Positions 50,760 through 59,016 of a DNA stretch of 64,000 nucleotides are shown here, piece after piece. Made by a program: the position numbers and the translations under genes. The stretch comes from Pseudomonas sp. TH43 (GTDB taxonomy: Bacteria > Pseudomonadota > Gammaproteobacteria > Pseudomonadales > Pseudomonadaceae), in NCBI RefSeq assembly GCF_016650635.1, contig NZ_JAEKFI010000004.1, positions 124,001 through 188,000 of the forward strand, read 5' to 3'. The notes beneath the pieces are model-generated. The model did no database searches. It saw nothing but the letters and a program-made list of their open reading frames with translations, and was not told the origin of the DNA. How positions within the stretch are numbered: the first letter of the stretch is position 1; each line of letters starts with the position of its first letter.

Positions 50760-52106
50760 ATGACTGATCTGCTCACGTCCATTCAAGCCGCACTCGGCTT
50801 GCCGCACACGTCGATTGCGTTCACCGACCGTGGCGCCCTGCCCTCGGCGTTCACCGTCACCGAACTGGCCTGCGCCAGCATCGCCGCTGCCGCTCAGGCC
50901 GTCAGCGAACTGTTGAATCAGCAAACCGGTCACCTGCCCGCCGTTGAAGTCGACCGACGCCTGGCCTCGTTCTGGTTCGCCACCTCGATCCGCCCGATCG
51001 GCTGGCAACTGCCGCCGCTGTGGGATCCGGTGGCCGGCGACTATGCGACAAAGGACGGCTGGATCCGCCTGCACACCAATGCCCCGCACCACCGCGCTGC
51101 CGCCGAAAGCGTACTCGGCGCCTGTGCCGACCGCGCGGCGATGGCCGCCAAAGTTGCGCAATGGGTCAGCAAGGATCTGGAGCAAGCGGTGGTCGATGCC
51201 AAAGGTTGTGCCGCCGAGATGCGCAGTTGGGCGCAGTGGCAACAACATCCGCAGGGGTTGGCGGTGAATGCCGAGCCGCTTGTGCACTTCAGCTCCGCTC
51301 AGGATGAACAAGCCAAATCGTGGCAAGGCTCAGTGGAGCGTCCGTTGGCCGCAATCAAGGTGTTGGACCTGACACGCGTGCTCGCCGGCCCGACCGCCAG
51401 CCGCTTTCTTGCCGGCCTCGGCGCCAATGTGTTGCGCATCGATCCGCCGACCTGGAACGAGCCGGGTGTGGTCCCGGAAGTCACCCTCGGCAAACGTTGT
51501 GCGCGACTGGATCTGTACAATCCGGCCGATCGCAGCGTGTTCGAACATCTACTCAAAGACGCGGACATTCTGCTCCACGGCTACCGCGCCGATGCCTTGG
51601 AGCAGCTCGGTTTCGGCGCCGAGCGCCGTCGGCAACTGGCGCCGGGTCTGATTGATGTCTGCCTCAACGCCTACGGCTGGAGCGGCCCGTGGCAAAACCG
51701 GCGCGGGTTCGACAGCCTGGTGCAGATGAGCAGCGGCATCGCCGAGGCGGGGCAACGCTGGAAGCACGCCGACAAACCGACGCCACTGCCGGTACAGGCG
51801 CTGGATCATGCGACCGGGTATCTGATGGCCGCGAGTGCAATCACCTTGCTGGCCGAGCGCTTGCGCAGCGGCCGCAGTGGTTCGGCACGGCTGTCGCTGG
51901 CGCGTACGGCAAAGTTGCTGATCGAGCATGGGCCGGGAACAGGTGAGGCGTTGCGGGCCGAGGATGAGCGGGATCAGGGTTCATTTCTCGAGCAAACCCC
52001 GTGGGGCCCGGCGCACCGGTTGCAAGCGCCGCTGACGATCAGCGGGACGCCGGTGCATTGGGCGTTGCCGGCCACAGAATTGGGTTCACACCGGCCACAG
52101 TGGTAG
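50760..52106 (+). CDS. Family III CoA-transferase (CaiB/BaiF) with apparently permuted domains
   Basis: A 448-residue protein. The typical N-terminal CaiB signature RPLAAIKVLDLTRVLAGPTASRFLAGLGA is not at the start but at about 195-223, followed by VLRIDPP, CARLDLYNPADR, ADILLHGYR and the conserved NAYGWSGPWQNRRGFDSLVQMSSG (about 300-325). The first 170 residues resemble what normally comes last in the family: DGWIRLHTNAPHHRAA, WVSKDLEQAVVDAKG and WQQHPQG. It thus looks circularly permuted or fused. Family members move CoA between carboxylic acids; the substrate is unknown. GGAGG precedes the ATG; TTG at 50757 is an alternative. Confidence 0.8.
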   Translation: MTDLLTSIQAALGLPHTSIAFTDRGALPSAFTVTELACASIAAAAQAVSELLNQQTGHLPAVEVDRRLASFWFATSIRPIGWQLPPLWDPVAGDYATKDGWIRLHTNAPHHRAAAESVLGACADRAAMAAKVAQWVSKDLEQAVVDAKGCAAEMRSWAQWQQHPQGLAVNAEPLVHFSSAQDEQAKSWQGSVERPLAAIKVLDLTRVLAGPTASRFLAGLGANVLRIDPPTWNEPGVVPEVTLGKRCARLDLYNPADRSVFEHLLKDADILLHGYRADALEQLGFGAERRRQLAPGLIDVCLNAYGWSGPWQNRRGFDSLVQMSSGIAEAGQRWKHADKPTPLPVQALDHATGYLMAASAITLLAERLRSGRSGSARLSLARTAKLLIEHGPGTGEALRAEDERDQGSFLEQTPWGPAHRLQAPLTISGTPVHWALPATELGSHRPQW

Positions 52107-52122
52107 TGACTGCTCGGGCCCC

Positions 52123-52211
52123 ATCGCTGGCAAGCCAGCTCCCACAGTGTCCGTGTCGCCCTCGTAATCTGTGAGCGCCCGGAAACCTGTGGGAGCTGGC
52201 TTGCCAGCGAT
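52123..52211. repeat. REP pair, family A, after the CoA-transferase
   Basis: ATCGCTGGCAAGCCAGCTCC and the facing GGAGCTGGCTTGCCAGCGAT. It lies between the convergent CoA-transferase and alkA-like genes. Confidence 0.9.
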
Positions 52212-52241
52212 GAGGCCGGTTTTGCCGGCACACACTTCGGA

Positions 52242-53105
52242 TCAGTCAGCCCGGCTCAAGGACGTCCACAAAAGCTGAGCGGCATACCCTCGATACGGCC
52301 GCCACGCCTCTGCACGAACGGCCAGTTCCTGCGCCGTCGGCCGCTGCCCCTCCAGCACTTCCAGCGCTCTTAGCAACCCGATATCGCCATGGGGAAACCC
52401 ATCCATATCGCGCAACTGCCGCAGCGCAATGTACTGCGCCGTCCAATCACCAATGCCGTGCAGCGCCAACAATCGCACCACCCCGCCCTCGCGATTCGGC
52501 TCAAATAACGACGGATCCTCCAGCAACGCCTGTGCCACGCCCGACAGCGTGCGCCCACGACTTTTTGGCATGCCCAAAGCGGCCAGATCCGCCGCTGCCA
52601 AAACATCCGCCTGAGGAAAAACGTGAGTCAAATCGGGAATTGTTGAACGCAGCGGCGCGCCATATTGCCCGACCAGTTTCCCCGCCAGACGAATCGCCGC
52701 GACCACGGTAATCTGCTGCCCAAGCACCGCGCGAAACGCCAGTTCCAGACCGTCCCATGCGCCGGGAATCCGCAACCCCGGGTGCTCGGCGATCAACCGC
52801 GCCAGCAACGGATCTTGCGCCAGATGCCGTTGCATCAGCGGCAGATCAGCATCCAGATCAAACATTCGCCGCAACCGCGCAACGATCTCCGGCAGCGCCG
52901 TCAAATCTGGAAAATCCAGCGCCACCTCCAGCGCATCAGCGGTGCCGGGGCCGACCGAAACCGTACCGTGAACGCCGTGCAACCCGATGCTTCGCGAGTA
53001 CACACCGTCGACAACGGTCTCCATCCCGACCACCGCCCGCGCCGCGAGAAACCCCAGCATCGCCGCCCAGTCATAAGGCGGCTGATACTCAAGCCGCAAC
53101 CTCAC
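52242..53105 (-). CDS. AlkA-like DNA-3-methyladenine glycosylase II
   Basis: A 287-residue base-excision repair enzyme of the HhH-GPD class. The N-terminal AlkA domain starts RLEYQPPYDWAAMLGFLAARA; the glycosylase part has FRAVLGQQITVVAAIRLAGKL (about 125-145), the helix-hairpin-helix LHGIGDWTAQYIALRQL (about 215-231) and the catalytic aspartate in PHGDIGLLRAL (about 240). It removes alkylated bases from DNA. Usually this gene follows ada or stands alone; here its GTG start overlaps the antiporter stop codon as GTGA. Confidence 0.9.
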   Translation of the reverse strand: MRLRLEYQPPYDWAAMLGFLAARAVVGMETVVDGVYSRSIGLHGVHGTVSVGPGTADALEVALDFPDLTALPEIVARLRRMFDLDADLPLMQRHLAQDPLLARLIAEHPGLRIPGAWDGLELAFRAVLGQQITVVAAIRLAGKLVGQYGAPLRSTIPDLTHVFPQADVLAAADLAALGMPKSRGRTLSGVAQALLEDPSLFEPNREGGVVRLLALHGIGDWTAQYIALRQLRDMDGFPHGDIGLLRALEVLEGQRPTAQELAVRAEAWRPYRGYAAQLLWTSLSRAD

Positions 53106-54529
53106 AACGACAGCAATCCGCTGTACAAACCGTAAGCCGCCAGCCCGGCGCCGATGATCACGCAGGTAAAAATGCCTTTCTCGACATGGGTGAACAACGG
53201 CTCGCCCTGCTCATGCTTGGCTTTGGCAAACAGGATCACCCCCGGCGCATACAGCAACGCCGACAGCAGCAAATACTTCACTCCGCCGGCATACAACAGC
53301 CACACCGCATAACCGAGCGCGATGCCGCCGATCAGCAAGTCCTTGGTGCGCTCGGCCGAGGCGTGTTCGTAGGTTTCGCCGCGCCCGCTGAGCAATACCG
53401 CATACGCCGCCGACCACAAGTACGGCACCAGAATCATCGACGAAGCGAGATAAATCAGGCTGGTGTAGGTGCCCGCCGAAAACAGCGTGATCAACAGGAA
53501 AATCTGGATCATCACGTTGGTCAGCCACAACGCATTGACCGGCACATGGTTCTTGTTTTCCTTTTTCAGGAACGCCGGCATGGTCTTGTCCTTGGCGGTC
53601 GCGAAGAGGATTTCCGCACACAGCAACGCCCAGGACAACAATGCGCCGAGCAGGGAAATCGCCAGACCAATACTGATCAGCAACGCCCCCCACGGCCCGA
53701 CGATGTGCTCCAGCACCGCCGCCAGCGACGGGTTCTGCAGCTTGGCCAGTTCCGGCTGGCTCATGATCCCCAACGACAACACATTGACCAGCACCAGTAG
53801 CGCCAGCACGCCGATAAAACCGATCACTGTGGCGCGGCCGACGTCGCTGCGTTTCGCCGCCCGCGCCGAATACACGCTGGCGCCTTCGATACCAATGAAC
53901 ACGAACACGGTGACCAGCATCATGTTGCGCACTTGATCCATCACCCCGCCGAAACTCGGGTTGCTGCGTCCCCAGATGTCACGGGTAAAGATGTCGGCCT
54001 TGAACGCCACGGCGGCGATGACGATGAACATGATCAACGGCACGATCTTCGCCACTGTGGTCACCTGATTGATGAACGCAGCCTCCTTGATCCCGCGCAT
54101 CACCAGAAAATGCACAGCCCACAGCAGCACCGACGCACAGCCGATGGCGATTGGCGTATTGCCCTGACCAAACACCGGAAAGAAATAACCGAGGGTGCTG
54201 AACAGCAGGACGAAATAACCGACGTTGCCCAGCCACGCGCTGATCCAGTAACCCCACGCAGACGAAAAACCCATGTAGTCGCCAAAACCGGCCTTGGCGT
54301 AGGCATACACACCGGAATCCAGCTCCGGCTTGCGGTTGGCCAGGGTCTGGAACACAAACGCCAGGGTCAACATGCCGATCGCCGTGATACCCCAACCGAT
54401 CAGGATCGCCCCGGCATCGGCGCGCGCGGCCATGTTCTGCGGCAACGAGAAAATCCCCCCGCCGATCATTGAACCCACCACTAGGGCGATCAACGCACCC
54501 AGGCGCAGCTTTTGCGTCGTTTGCGACAT
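53102..54529 (-). CDS. Arginine/ornithine antiporter, ArcD type (first paralogue)
   Basis: A 475-residue APC-family transporter with about 12 hydrophobic segments. The start LGALIALVVGSMIGGGIFSLP contains the GSMIGGGIF substrate-binding motif, and GYWISAWLGNVGYFVLLFSTLGYFF follows. It is the same length as, and very similar throughout to, the divergent copy at 55040-56467. GGGAGA precedes the ATG. The gene lies beside but points away from the arc operon, so it may serve another basic amino acid or another condition. Downstream it overlaps an alkA-like gene. Confidence 0.88.
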   Translation of the reverse strand: MSQTTQKLRLGALIALVVGSMIGGGIFSLPQNMAARADAGAILIGWGITAIGMLTLAFVFQTLANRKPELDSGVYAYAKAGFGDYMGFSSAWGYWISAWLGNVGYFVLLFSTLGYFFPVFGQGNTPIAIGCASVLLWAVHFLVMRGIKEAAFINQVTTVAKIVPLIMFIVIAAVAFKADIFTRDIWGRSNPSFGGVMDQVRNMMLVTVFVFIGIEGASVYSARAAKRSDVGRATVIGFIGVLALLVLVNVLSLGIMSQPELAKLQNPSLAAVLEHIVGPWGALLISIGLAISLLGALLSWALLCAEILFATAKDKTMPAFLKKENKNHVPVNALWLTNVMIQIFLLITLFSAGTYTSLIYLASSMILVPYLWSAAYAVLLSGRGETYEHASAERTKDLLIGGIALGYAVWLLYAGGVKYLLLSALLYAPGVILFAKAKHEQGEPLFTHVEKGIFTCVIIGAGLAAYGLYSGLLSL

Positions 54530-54594
54530 TCCAGTCTCCCTTTTCCAAACAACGGGTTATCAGAACCTGTTTACACCTGTGGTGAGAGTGACTC

Positions 54595-54628
54595 TCTGTG
54601 GCGAGGGATTTTATCCCCTCGCCACAGA
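54595..54628. repeat. Family C REP hairpin, minimal form
   Basis: TCTGTGGCGAGGG pairs perfectly with CCCTCGCCACAGA across an 8-base AT-rich loop (ATTTTATC). It is the two ends of a family C block without the 80-110 base interior. Confidence 0.85.
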
Positions 54629-54964
54629 ATAGGCGTGTTCATCAAACATTAACTAAATGGATAAACACTAAAAACGTTTATTGAATACCACCGAAAAACG
54701 TCCATTTATATATAGCCGAAGACGCTAACGCCTAGCACGTTAAGACAGTTTTGTGCGCTGAACCTAATAAATCAATTCTGTACTGAAAACAGAAGCGGAA
54801 AATTTGCCAAAACCTGAAAAAGAACTAGCGTGATAGTTCGAAAGTAATAATAGCCATTCCCAAAAACCCACAACAAACCCCTCTAGGACGGGCTTTACAG
54901 ACAATAGCTTTATGCCTGCAGTGGCTTACTAAGTCATTCATTAACAATGGAATGTGTCCATGAA

Positions 54965-55006
54965 CTGATCTACGTCAGTTGTTCGAACAGTCAACAGTCC
55001 TACGCT
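54965..55006 (+). promoter_or_regulatory. Candidate ANR box and -10 of the arcDABC operon
   Basis: CTGAT-CTAC-GTCAG (54965-54978) resembles the ANR/FNR site TTGAT-N4-ATCAA and lies within the perfect repeat AACTGA...TCAGTT. TACGCT at 55001-55006 can serve as -10. If transcription starts near 55013, the box is centred at -41.5, the usual ANR activating position. Anaerobic control by ANR is established for arcDABC of P. aeruginosa; the assignment here is inferred. Confidence 0.6.
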
Positions 55007-55039
55007 GTGAACTCTTCTCTCCTGCAATGGAGTCATGCA

Positions 55040-56467
55040 ATGTCTGAAGCTCCCGGAAAACTACGACTTGGTGCACTGGTTGCCTTGGTAGTCGGTTCAA
55101 TGATCGGTGGCGGGATATTCTCTTTGCCACAAAACATGGCCGCCAGCGCCGACGTCGGCGCGGTGCTGATCGGTTGGGCCATTACCGCTGTCGGCATGCT
55201 CACCCTCGCTTTTGTCTTTCAAACCCTCGCCAATCGCAAGCCTGACCTGGACGGCGGCGTCTACGCCTACGCCAAGGCCGGTTTCGGCGATTACATGGGT
55301 TTCTCGTCCGCCTGGGGTTACTGGATCAGTGCCTGGCTGGGCAACGTCGGTTACTTCGTTCTGCTGTTCAGTACCCTCGGCTACTTCTTTCCGGTGTTCG
55401 GTGAGGGCAACACCGTTGCTGCCGTCATTGGCGCTTCCGCGCTGTTGTGGGCCGTGCACTTTCTGGTGCTGCGCGGGATCAAGGAAGCAGCGTTCATCAA
55501 CCTCGTGACCACGGTCGCCAAGGTCGTGCCGTTACTGCTGTTTGTGCTGATCGCGATCTTCGCCTTCAAACTGGACATCTTCACCGCTGACATCTGGGGC
55601 GTGAAAAACCCGGATCTGGGCAGCGTGATGAACCAGGTGCGCAACATGATGCTGGTCACCGTGTGGGTGTTCATCGGCATCGAAGGCGCGAGCATCTTCT
55701 CGGCCCGAGCAGAAAAACGCTCGGACGTCGGCAAGGCCACCGTGATCGGTTTCATCACCGTGCTGCTGTTTCTGGTGCTGGTGAACGTGCTGTCGCTGGG
55801 CATCATGACTCAGCCGGAACTGGCCAAACTGCAGAACCCGTCGATGGCCGCCGTGCTTGAGCACGTGGTCGGTCACTGGGGCGCGGTGCTGATCAGCGTC
55901 GGTCTGATCATCTCGCTGCTGGGCGCGTTGCTGTCGTGGGTGCTGTTGTGTGCGGAGATCATGTTCGCCGCCGCCAAAGACCACACCATGCCGGAATTCC
56001 TGCGTAAGGAAAACGCCAACCACGTACCGGTCAATGCCCTGTGGCTGACCAACGCGATGGTGCAGATTTTCCTCATCATCACCCTGTTCTCGGCCAGCAC
56101 TTACCTGTCGCTGATCTACCTCGCCACCTCGATGATTCTGGTGCCGTACCTGTGGTCGGCGGCGTATGCCCTGCTGCTGGCGGTGCGCGGCGAAACCTAC
56201 GAAGGCTTCGCGGCCGAGCGGCGCAAGGATCTGATCATCGGCGGCATCGCCCTGATCTACGCGGTGTGGCTGCTGTACGCCGGCGGGGTCAAGTACCTGC
56301 TGCTTTCCGCCCTGCTGTATGCGCCCGGCGCGATCCTGTTCGCCAAGGCCAAGCTGGAACTCAAACAAGCTGTTTTCACCAATGTCGAGAAGCTGATTTT
56401 TGCCGCGGTGGTCGTCGGTGCCCTGGTGGCTGCCTACGGTCTCTACGACGGTTTCCTGACTCTGTAA
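55040..56467 (+). CDS. arcD: Arginine/ornithine antiporter ArcD
   Basis: A 475-residue APC-family inner-membrane protein with about 12 helices. It exchanges arginine for ornithine without energy cost and so feeds the deiminase pathway. It has the same GSMIGGGIFSLPQNMA start and GYWISAWLGNVGYF segment as the divergent copy. ATGGAGTC precedes the ATG at 55040; the 31-codon extension upstream would cover the promoter. It is first in arcD-arcA-arcB-arcC, 34 bases from arcA. Confidence 0.93.
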   Translation: MSEAPGKLRLGALVALVVGSMIGGGIFSLPQNMAASADVGAVLIGWAITAVGMLTLAFVFQTLANRKPDLDGGVYAYAKAGFGDYMGFSSAWGYWISAWLGNVGYFVLLFSTLGYFFPVFGEGNTVAAVIGASALLWAVHFLVLRGIKEAAFINLVTTVAKVVPLLLFVLIAIFAFKLDIFTADIWGVKNPDLGSVMNQVRNMMLVTVWVFIGIEGASIFSARAEKRSDVGKATVIGFITVLLFLVLVNVLSLGIMTQPELAKLQNPSMAAVLEHVVGHWGAVLISVGLIISLLGALLSWVLLCAEIMFAAAKDHTMPEFLRKENANHVPVNALWLTNAMVQIFLIITLFSASTYLSLIYLATSMILVPYLWSAAYALLLAVRGETYEGFAAERRKDLIIGGIALIYAVWLLYAGGVKYLLLSALLYAPGAILFAKAKLELKQAVFTNVEKLIFAAVVVGALVAAYGLYDGFLTL

Positions 56468-56501
56468 TTGCCAAACGTTTTATCTCTGGAGGATCACTGC
56501 A

Positions 56502-57758
56502 ATGACCACGGAAAAAGTTAAGTACGGCGTCCATTCCGAAGCCGGCAAACTGCGCAAAGTCATGGTTTGCTCCCCAGGTCTGGCCCACCAGCGGCTGACC
56601 CCGAACAACTGCGATGAACTGCTGTTCGATGACGTGCTCTGGGTTGCCCAAGCCAAGCGCGACCACTTCGACTTCGTCACCAAGATGCGCGAGCGCGGCA
56701 TCGATGTGCTGGAAATGCACAACCTGCTGACCGACATCGTCGCCATCCCGGAAGCGCTGGACTGGATTCTCGAGCGCAAGGTCACCGCCGACTCGGTGGG
56801 CCTGGGCCTGATCAACGAAGTGAAATCCTGGCTGAAAAGTCTGGAGCCGCGACACATCGCCGAATACCTGATTGGTGGCGTGTCCGCCGATGATCTGCCG
56901 GACAGCTTCGGTGGCAAGACCATCCAGATGTTCCGCGACTTCCTCGGCCACTCCAGCTTCATTCTGCCGCCGCTGCCGAACACCCAGTTCACCCGCGACA
57001 CCACGTGCTGGATCTACGGCGGCGTGACGCTGAACCCGATGTACTGGCCGGCGCGTCGTCAGGAAACCCTGCTGACCACCGCCATCTACAAATTCCACCC
57101 GCAGTTCACCAACGCCGAATTCGAAATCTGGTACGGCGACCCGGACAAGGACCACGGCAGCTCCACCCTCGAAGGCGGCGACGTGATGCCGATCGGCAAC
57201 GGCGTGGTGCTGATCGGTATGGGCGAGCGCTCATCCCGTCAGGCCATCGGCCAACTGGCGCTGAACCTGTTCAAGAACAAAGCCGTGGAAAAAGTCATCG
57301 TTGCCGGCCTGCCGAAATCCCGCGCGGCGATGCACCTGGACACCGTGTTCAGCTTCTGCGACCGCGACCTCGTGACGATTTTCCCTGAGGTGGTCAATCA
57401 GATCGTCGCGTTCACCCTGCGCCCTGACGAAAGCAAACAGGGCGGCATCGATATCCGCCGCGAAGAATCGAGCTTCCTCGACACCGTCGCCAAAGCCCTC
57501 AACCTGCCGAAGCTGCGCGTAGTGGAAACCGGCGGCAACAGCTTCGCCGCCGAACGCGAGCAATGGGACGACGGCAACAACGTGGTGGCCGTGGAACCGG
57601 GCGTGGTCATCGGCTACGACCGCAACACCTACACCAACACCCTGCTGCGCAAGGCGGGCGTGGAGGTCATCACCATCAGCGCCGGCGAACTCGGCCGTGG
57701 CCGTGGCGGCGGCCACTGCATGACCTGCCCGATCATCCGCGACCCGATCGATTACTAA
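56502..57758 (+). CDS. arcA: Arginine deiminase
   Basis: A 418-residue cytoplasmic enzyme that hydrolyses arginine to citrulline and ammonia. Motifs are FTRDTTCWIYGG (about 164-175), EGGDVMPIGNGVVLIG (about 224-239), HLDTVFSFCDRD (about 278-289) and the C-terminal RGRGGGHCMTCPIIRDP with the nucleophilic cysteine (about 406). CTGGAGGATC precedes the ATG. This length is standard for Pseudomonas ArcA. Confidence 0.97.
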   Translation: MTTEKVKYGVHSEAGKLRKVMVCSPGLAHQRLTPNNCDELLFDDVLWVAQAKRDHFDFVTKMRERGIDVLEMHNLLTDIVAIPEALDWILERKVTADSVGLGLINEVKSWLKSLEPRHIAEYLIGGVSADDLPDSFGGKTIQMFRDFLGHSSFILPPLPNTQFTRDTTCWIYGGVTLNPMYWPARRQETLLTTAIYKFHPQFTNAEFEIWYGDPDKDHGSSTLEGGDVMPIGNGVVLIGMGERSSRQAIGQLALNLFKNKAVEKVIVAGLPKSRAAMHLDTVFSFCDRDLVTIFPEVVNQIVAFTLRPDESKQGGIDIRREESSFLDTVAKALNLPKLRVVETGGNSFAAEREQWDDGNNVVAVEPGVVIGYDRNTYTNTLLRKAGVEVITISAGELGRGRGGGHCMTCPIIRDPIDY

Positions 57759-57767
57759 ACCTCTGAG

Positions 57768-57799
57768 CCCTGGCCGACACTTACAACGTGCGGCCAGGG
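57768..57799 (+). promoter_or_regulatory. Intercistronic hairpin between arcA and arcB
   Basis: CCCTGGCCG and CGGCCAGGG pair perfectly around 14 bases, ending 28 bases before the arcB start. No T-run follows, so this is more likely an mRNA processing or stability element than a terminator. Processing of the arc message between genes is known in P. aeruginosa. Confidence 0.6.
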
Positions 57800-57827
57800 G
57801 GATAACCGACACCGAAGGAGATCCATC

Positions 57828-58838
57828 ATGGCTTTTAATATGCGCAACCGCAGCTTGCTGAGCTTGATGCACCACACCACTCGCGAGCTCAACTACCTGA
57901 TCGACCTGTCCCGCGACCTCAAGCGCGCCAAGTACACCGGCACCGAGCGTCCACACCTGCAAGGCAAGAACATCGCGCTGATCTTTGAAAAAACCTCGAC
58001 TCGAACCCGTTGCGCCTTCGAAGTCGCCGCCCACGACCAGGGTGCTCACGTCACCTACATTGACCCTGTGTCGTCGCAGATCGGCCACAAAGAAAGCATG
58101 AAAGACACCGCCCGCGTACTGGGCCGGATGTTTGACGCCATCGAGTACCGTGGCTTCGAACAGGAAATCGTCGAAGAACTGGCCAAGTTCGCCGGTGTGC
58201 CGGTGTTCAACGGTTTGACCGCTGAATTCCACCCGACGCAAATGATTGCCGACGTGCTGACCATGCGCGAACACAGCGACAAGCCGATGCATGACATCAG
58301 CTACGCCTACCTCGGTGACGCCCGTTACAACATGGGTAATTCGCTGCTAATGATCGGCGCCAAACTGGGCATGGACGTGCGCATTGCTGCACCGAAAGCG
58401 CTGTGGCCACACGCTGATTTCATTGCCCAGTGCAAAGAATTCGCCGAAGAAAGCGGCGCGCGCATCACCCTCACAGAAGACCCGAAAGAAGCGGTCAAAG
58501 ATGTCGACTTCATCCATACCGACATCTGGGTGTCGATGGGTGAGCCAGTGGAAGCGTGGGATGAGCGCATCGAGCAACTGCTGCCGTACCAGGTCAACAC
58601 CAAGATGATGAAAGCCTCCGGCAACCCACGGGTGAAATTCATGCACTGCCTGCCGGCGTTCCACAACAGTGAAACCAAGGTCGGCAAAGACATCGCCGCG
58701 CGCTATCCGCACCTGGCCAACGGCGTCGAAGTGACGGAAGAGGTCTTCGAATCCCCGGCCAACATTGCCTTCGAGCAAGCGGAAAACCGCATGCACACCA
58801 TCAAGGCCATTCTGGTGTCGGCGTTGGCGGATATCTAA
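57828..58838 (+). CDS. arcB: Catabolic ornithine carbamoyltransferase
   Basis: A 336-residue enzyme that converts citrulline and phosphate to ornithine and carbamoyl phosphate. The carbamoyl phosphate loop is EKTSTRTRCAFE (about 53-64), the ornithine loop is near FMHCLPAFHNSE (about 268-279), and GLTAEFHPTQ (about 127-136) is also conserved. The length and the start MAFNMRNRSLLSLMHHT match the catabolic rather than the biosynthetic type. AAGGAGATCC precedes the ATG. Confidence 0.97.
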   Translation: MAFNMRNRSLLSLMHHTTRELNYLIDLSRDLKRAKYTGTERPHLQGKNIALIFEKTSTRTRCAFEVAAHDQGAHVTYIDPVSSQIGHKESMKDTARVLGRMFDAIEYRGFEQEIVEELAKFAGVPVFNGLTAEFHPTQMIADVLTMREHSDKPMHDISYAYLGDARYNMGNSLLMIGAKLGMDVRIAAPKALWPHADFIAQCKEFAEESGARITLTEDPKEAVKDVDFIHTDIWVSMGEPVEAWDERIEQLLPYQVNTKMMKASGNPRVKFMHCLPAFHNSETKVGKDIAARYPHLANGVEVTEEVFESPANIAFEQAENRMHTIKAILVSALADI

Positions 58839-58874
58839 AAAGCTCGCCCGCTCCTCCTGACGAGACACGGTCAA

Positions 58875-58967
58875 TGTGGGAGCTGGCTTGCCAGCGATAG
58901 CGGTGTGTCAGCCGACGAGAATGCTGACTGTTACACCGCCATCGCGGGCAAGCCCGGCTCCCACAGG
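58875..58967. repeat. REP pair, family A, between arcB and arcC
   Basis: TGTGGGAGCTGGCTTGCCAG and, facing it, ATCGCGGGCAAGCCCGGCTC with CCACAGG; the right arm is a variant with C and G exchanges that keep its own pairing. It lies within the arc operon and would fold in the message. Confidence 0.88.
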
Positions 58968-59016
58968 ATCGCGCTTGTTCCGTCAGACCTTATTGTTCTT
59001 CAGAAGGACATGCACC

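Larger units (their letters stand above)
54530..55039. other. Divergent control region between the two antiporter genes
   Basis: 510 AT-rich bases. It contains a family C hairpin at 54595-54628, a stretch of about 320 bases without a recognised motif, and the arcD promoter with an ANR-like box at 54965-54978. No gene is supported. Confidence 0.6.
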
